Assembly (NCBI RefSeq): GCF_916618755.1
Contig: NZ_CAKAKB010000002.1
Span: forward strand, 434,001-498,000
Length of the DNA: 64,000 nucleotides
Direction: 5' to 3'
Origin: Actinotalea sp. Marseille-Q4924
GTDB lineage: Bacteria; Actinomycetota; Actinomycetes; Actinomycetales; Cellulomonadaceae
Under the pieces are notes generated by a model. The model searched no databases and was not told the origin of the DNA. It worked only from the letters and a program-made list of their open reading frames with translations. The position numbers and the translations under genes are program-made. Shown here one piece after another: positions 62,543 to 64,000 of this stretch (its first letter is position 1; every line of letters begins with the position of its first letter).

Positions 62543-63063
62543 GCAGGCACACGCTCTCCGTCCTCGTCGAGAACAAGCCCGGTGTGCTGACGCGGGTCGC
62601 CGGCCTCTTCGCGCGACGGTCGTTCAACATCCACTCCCTCGCGGTGGGCCCGACGGAGCACGAGGAGATCTCGCGCATCACCGTCGTCGTCGACGTGGAC
62701 GAGCTCCCCCTGGAGCAGGTGACGAAGCAGCTCAACAAGCTCATCAACGTCATCAAGATCGTCGAGCTCGAGCCCGAGGCGTCCGTCCAGCGCGAGCTCC
62801 TGCTCGTCAAGGTCCGCGCCGACGCCTCGACGCGCACGCACGTCCTGGAGATCGTCCAGCTGTTCCGGGCGCACGTCGTCGACGTCGTCCCGGAGGCCGT
62901 GGTGATCGAGGCCACCGGCAGCCCAGGCAAGCTCGACGCGCTGCTCTCGGCCCTGGAGCCGTACGGCATCCGGGAGATCGTCCAGTCCGGCACCGTGGCC
63001 ATCGGCCGCGGCGCCCGGTCCATCACCGACCGAGCCCTCGAGCGCGTGGCGCGCAGCGCCTGA
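62539..63063 (+). CDS. ilvN: Acetolactate synthase small (regulatory) subunit
   Basis: Binds valine and controls the large subunit. The 174 residues begin with an ACT domain (HTLSVLVENKPGVLTRVAGLFARRSFNIHSLAVGPTEHEEISRITVVV), followed by the C-terminal ACT-like domain ending EPYGIREIVQSGTVAIGRG. The NIHSL and related residues of the valine site are present. The ATG overlaps the racemase-family stop (ATGA), with GAAGAAGG upstream. In most actinobacteria ilvN directly follows ilvB. Confidence 0.97.
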   Translation: MSRHTLSVLVENKPGVLTRVAGLFARRSFNIHSLAVGPTEHEEISRITVVVDVDELPLEQVTKQLNKLINVIKIVELEPEASVQRELLLVKVRADASTRTHVLEIVQLFRAHVVDVVPEAVVIEATGSPGKLDALLSALEPYGIREIVQSGTVAIGRGARSITDRALERVARSA

Positions 63064-63094
63064 CCCGACGTGCCGGGCGGCACCGTCCGCCTGA

Positions 63095-64000
<906 letters not shown>

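Overview
The window is about 74% GC, has actinobacterial codon use, and is packed with short or overlapping gene junctions. Gene order and content point to a cellulolytic actinobacterium of the Micrococcales, most likely Cellulomonas or a close relative. The supporting signs are the rfe-atp operon, nucS/DUF2550, the GlgE-type glycogen pathway, iscS-mnmA-ligA-gatCAB, ilv genes, and several plant-polysaccharide glycosidases. Genus placement is inference from content, not from a search. No tRNA, rRNA, CRISPR array, insertion sequence or phage gene was seen; the window looks like core chromosome with one accessory carbohydrate locus.

Region 1 (1-11.9 kb): the end of prmC, a divergent tsaC/sua5, a WecA/TagO-like glycosyl-1-phosphate transferase, an AtpI-like membrane protein, and the complete F-ATPase operon atpBEFHAGDC. 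A Rex-type redox operator lies in front of atpB. DUF2550, nucS (non-canonical mismatch repair) and pdxH follow.

Region 2 (12-21 kb): a GH1 beta-glucosidase behind a LacI-type operator, a small zinc-ribbon-like protein, an alpha/beta hydrolase, and two minus-strand genes. One of these encodes a 762-residue filament-like coiled-coil protein with about 45 uninterrupted 11-residue repeats. Divergent from it run a bitopic membrane protein, a lipoprotein and a thioredoxin-like/TPR protein. A near-perfect bidirectional terminator closes the region.

Region 3 (21.1-31.4 kb, minus strand): glgX, then glgE-treS-mak-glgB. Together they interconvert trehalose, maltose, maltose-1-phosphate and branched alpha-glucan. 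A LacI-type operator lies upstream of glgE.

Region 4 (31.6-45.7 kb): etfBA, an APH-like kinase, the cysteine desulfurase and MnmA (tRNA thiolation), a MetE-like protein without zinc ligands, ligA, a GNAT enzyme, a conserved actinobacterial protein, gatCAB and another GNAT enzyme.

Region 5 (45.9-57.1 kb): a hemicellulose (probably xylan or arabinoxylan oligosaccharide) uptake and hydrolysis locus. It holds a 2-hydroxyacid dehydrogenase coupled to a GH43 enzyme, a convergent LacI regulator, a sugar ABC importer (binding lipoprotein and two permeases, no ATPase), GH3, and a second GH43. A 20-bp LacI operator sits between the divergent regulator and transporter promoters.

Region 6 (57.1-64 kb): a pterin dehydratase-VOC fusion, then branched-chain amino acid synthesis. 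ilvD is followed by an attenuator with a nine-residue leader peptide and terminator, then ilvB, an Asp/Glu-racemase-family gene lacking one catalytic cysteine, ilvN, and the start of ilvC, cut by the window end. Several genes have a TANNNT-like -10 box 6-8 bases before the start codon, as expected of leaderless mRNAs.
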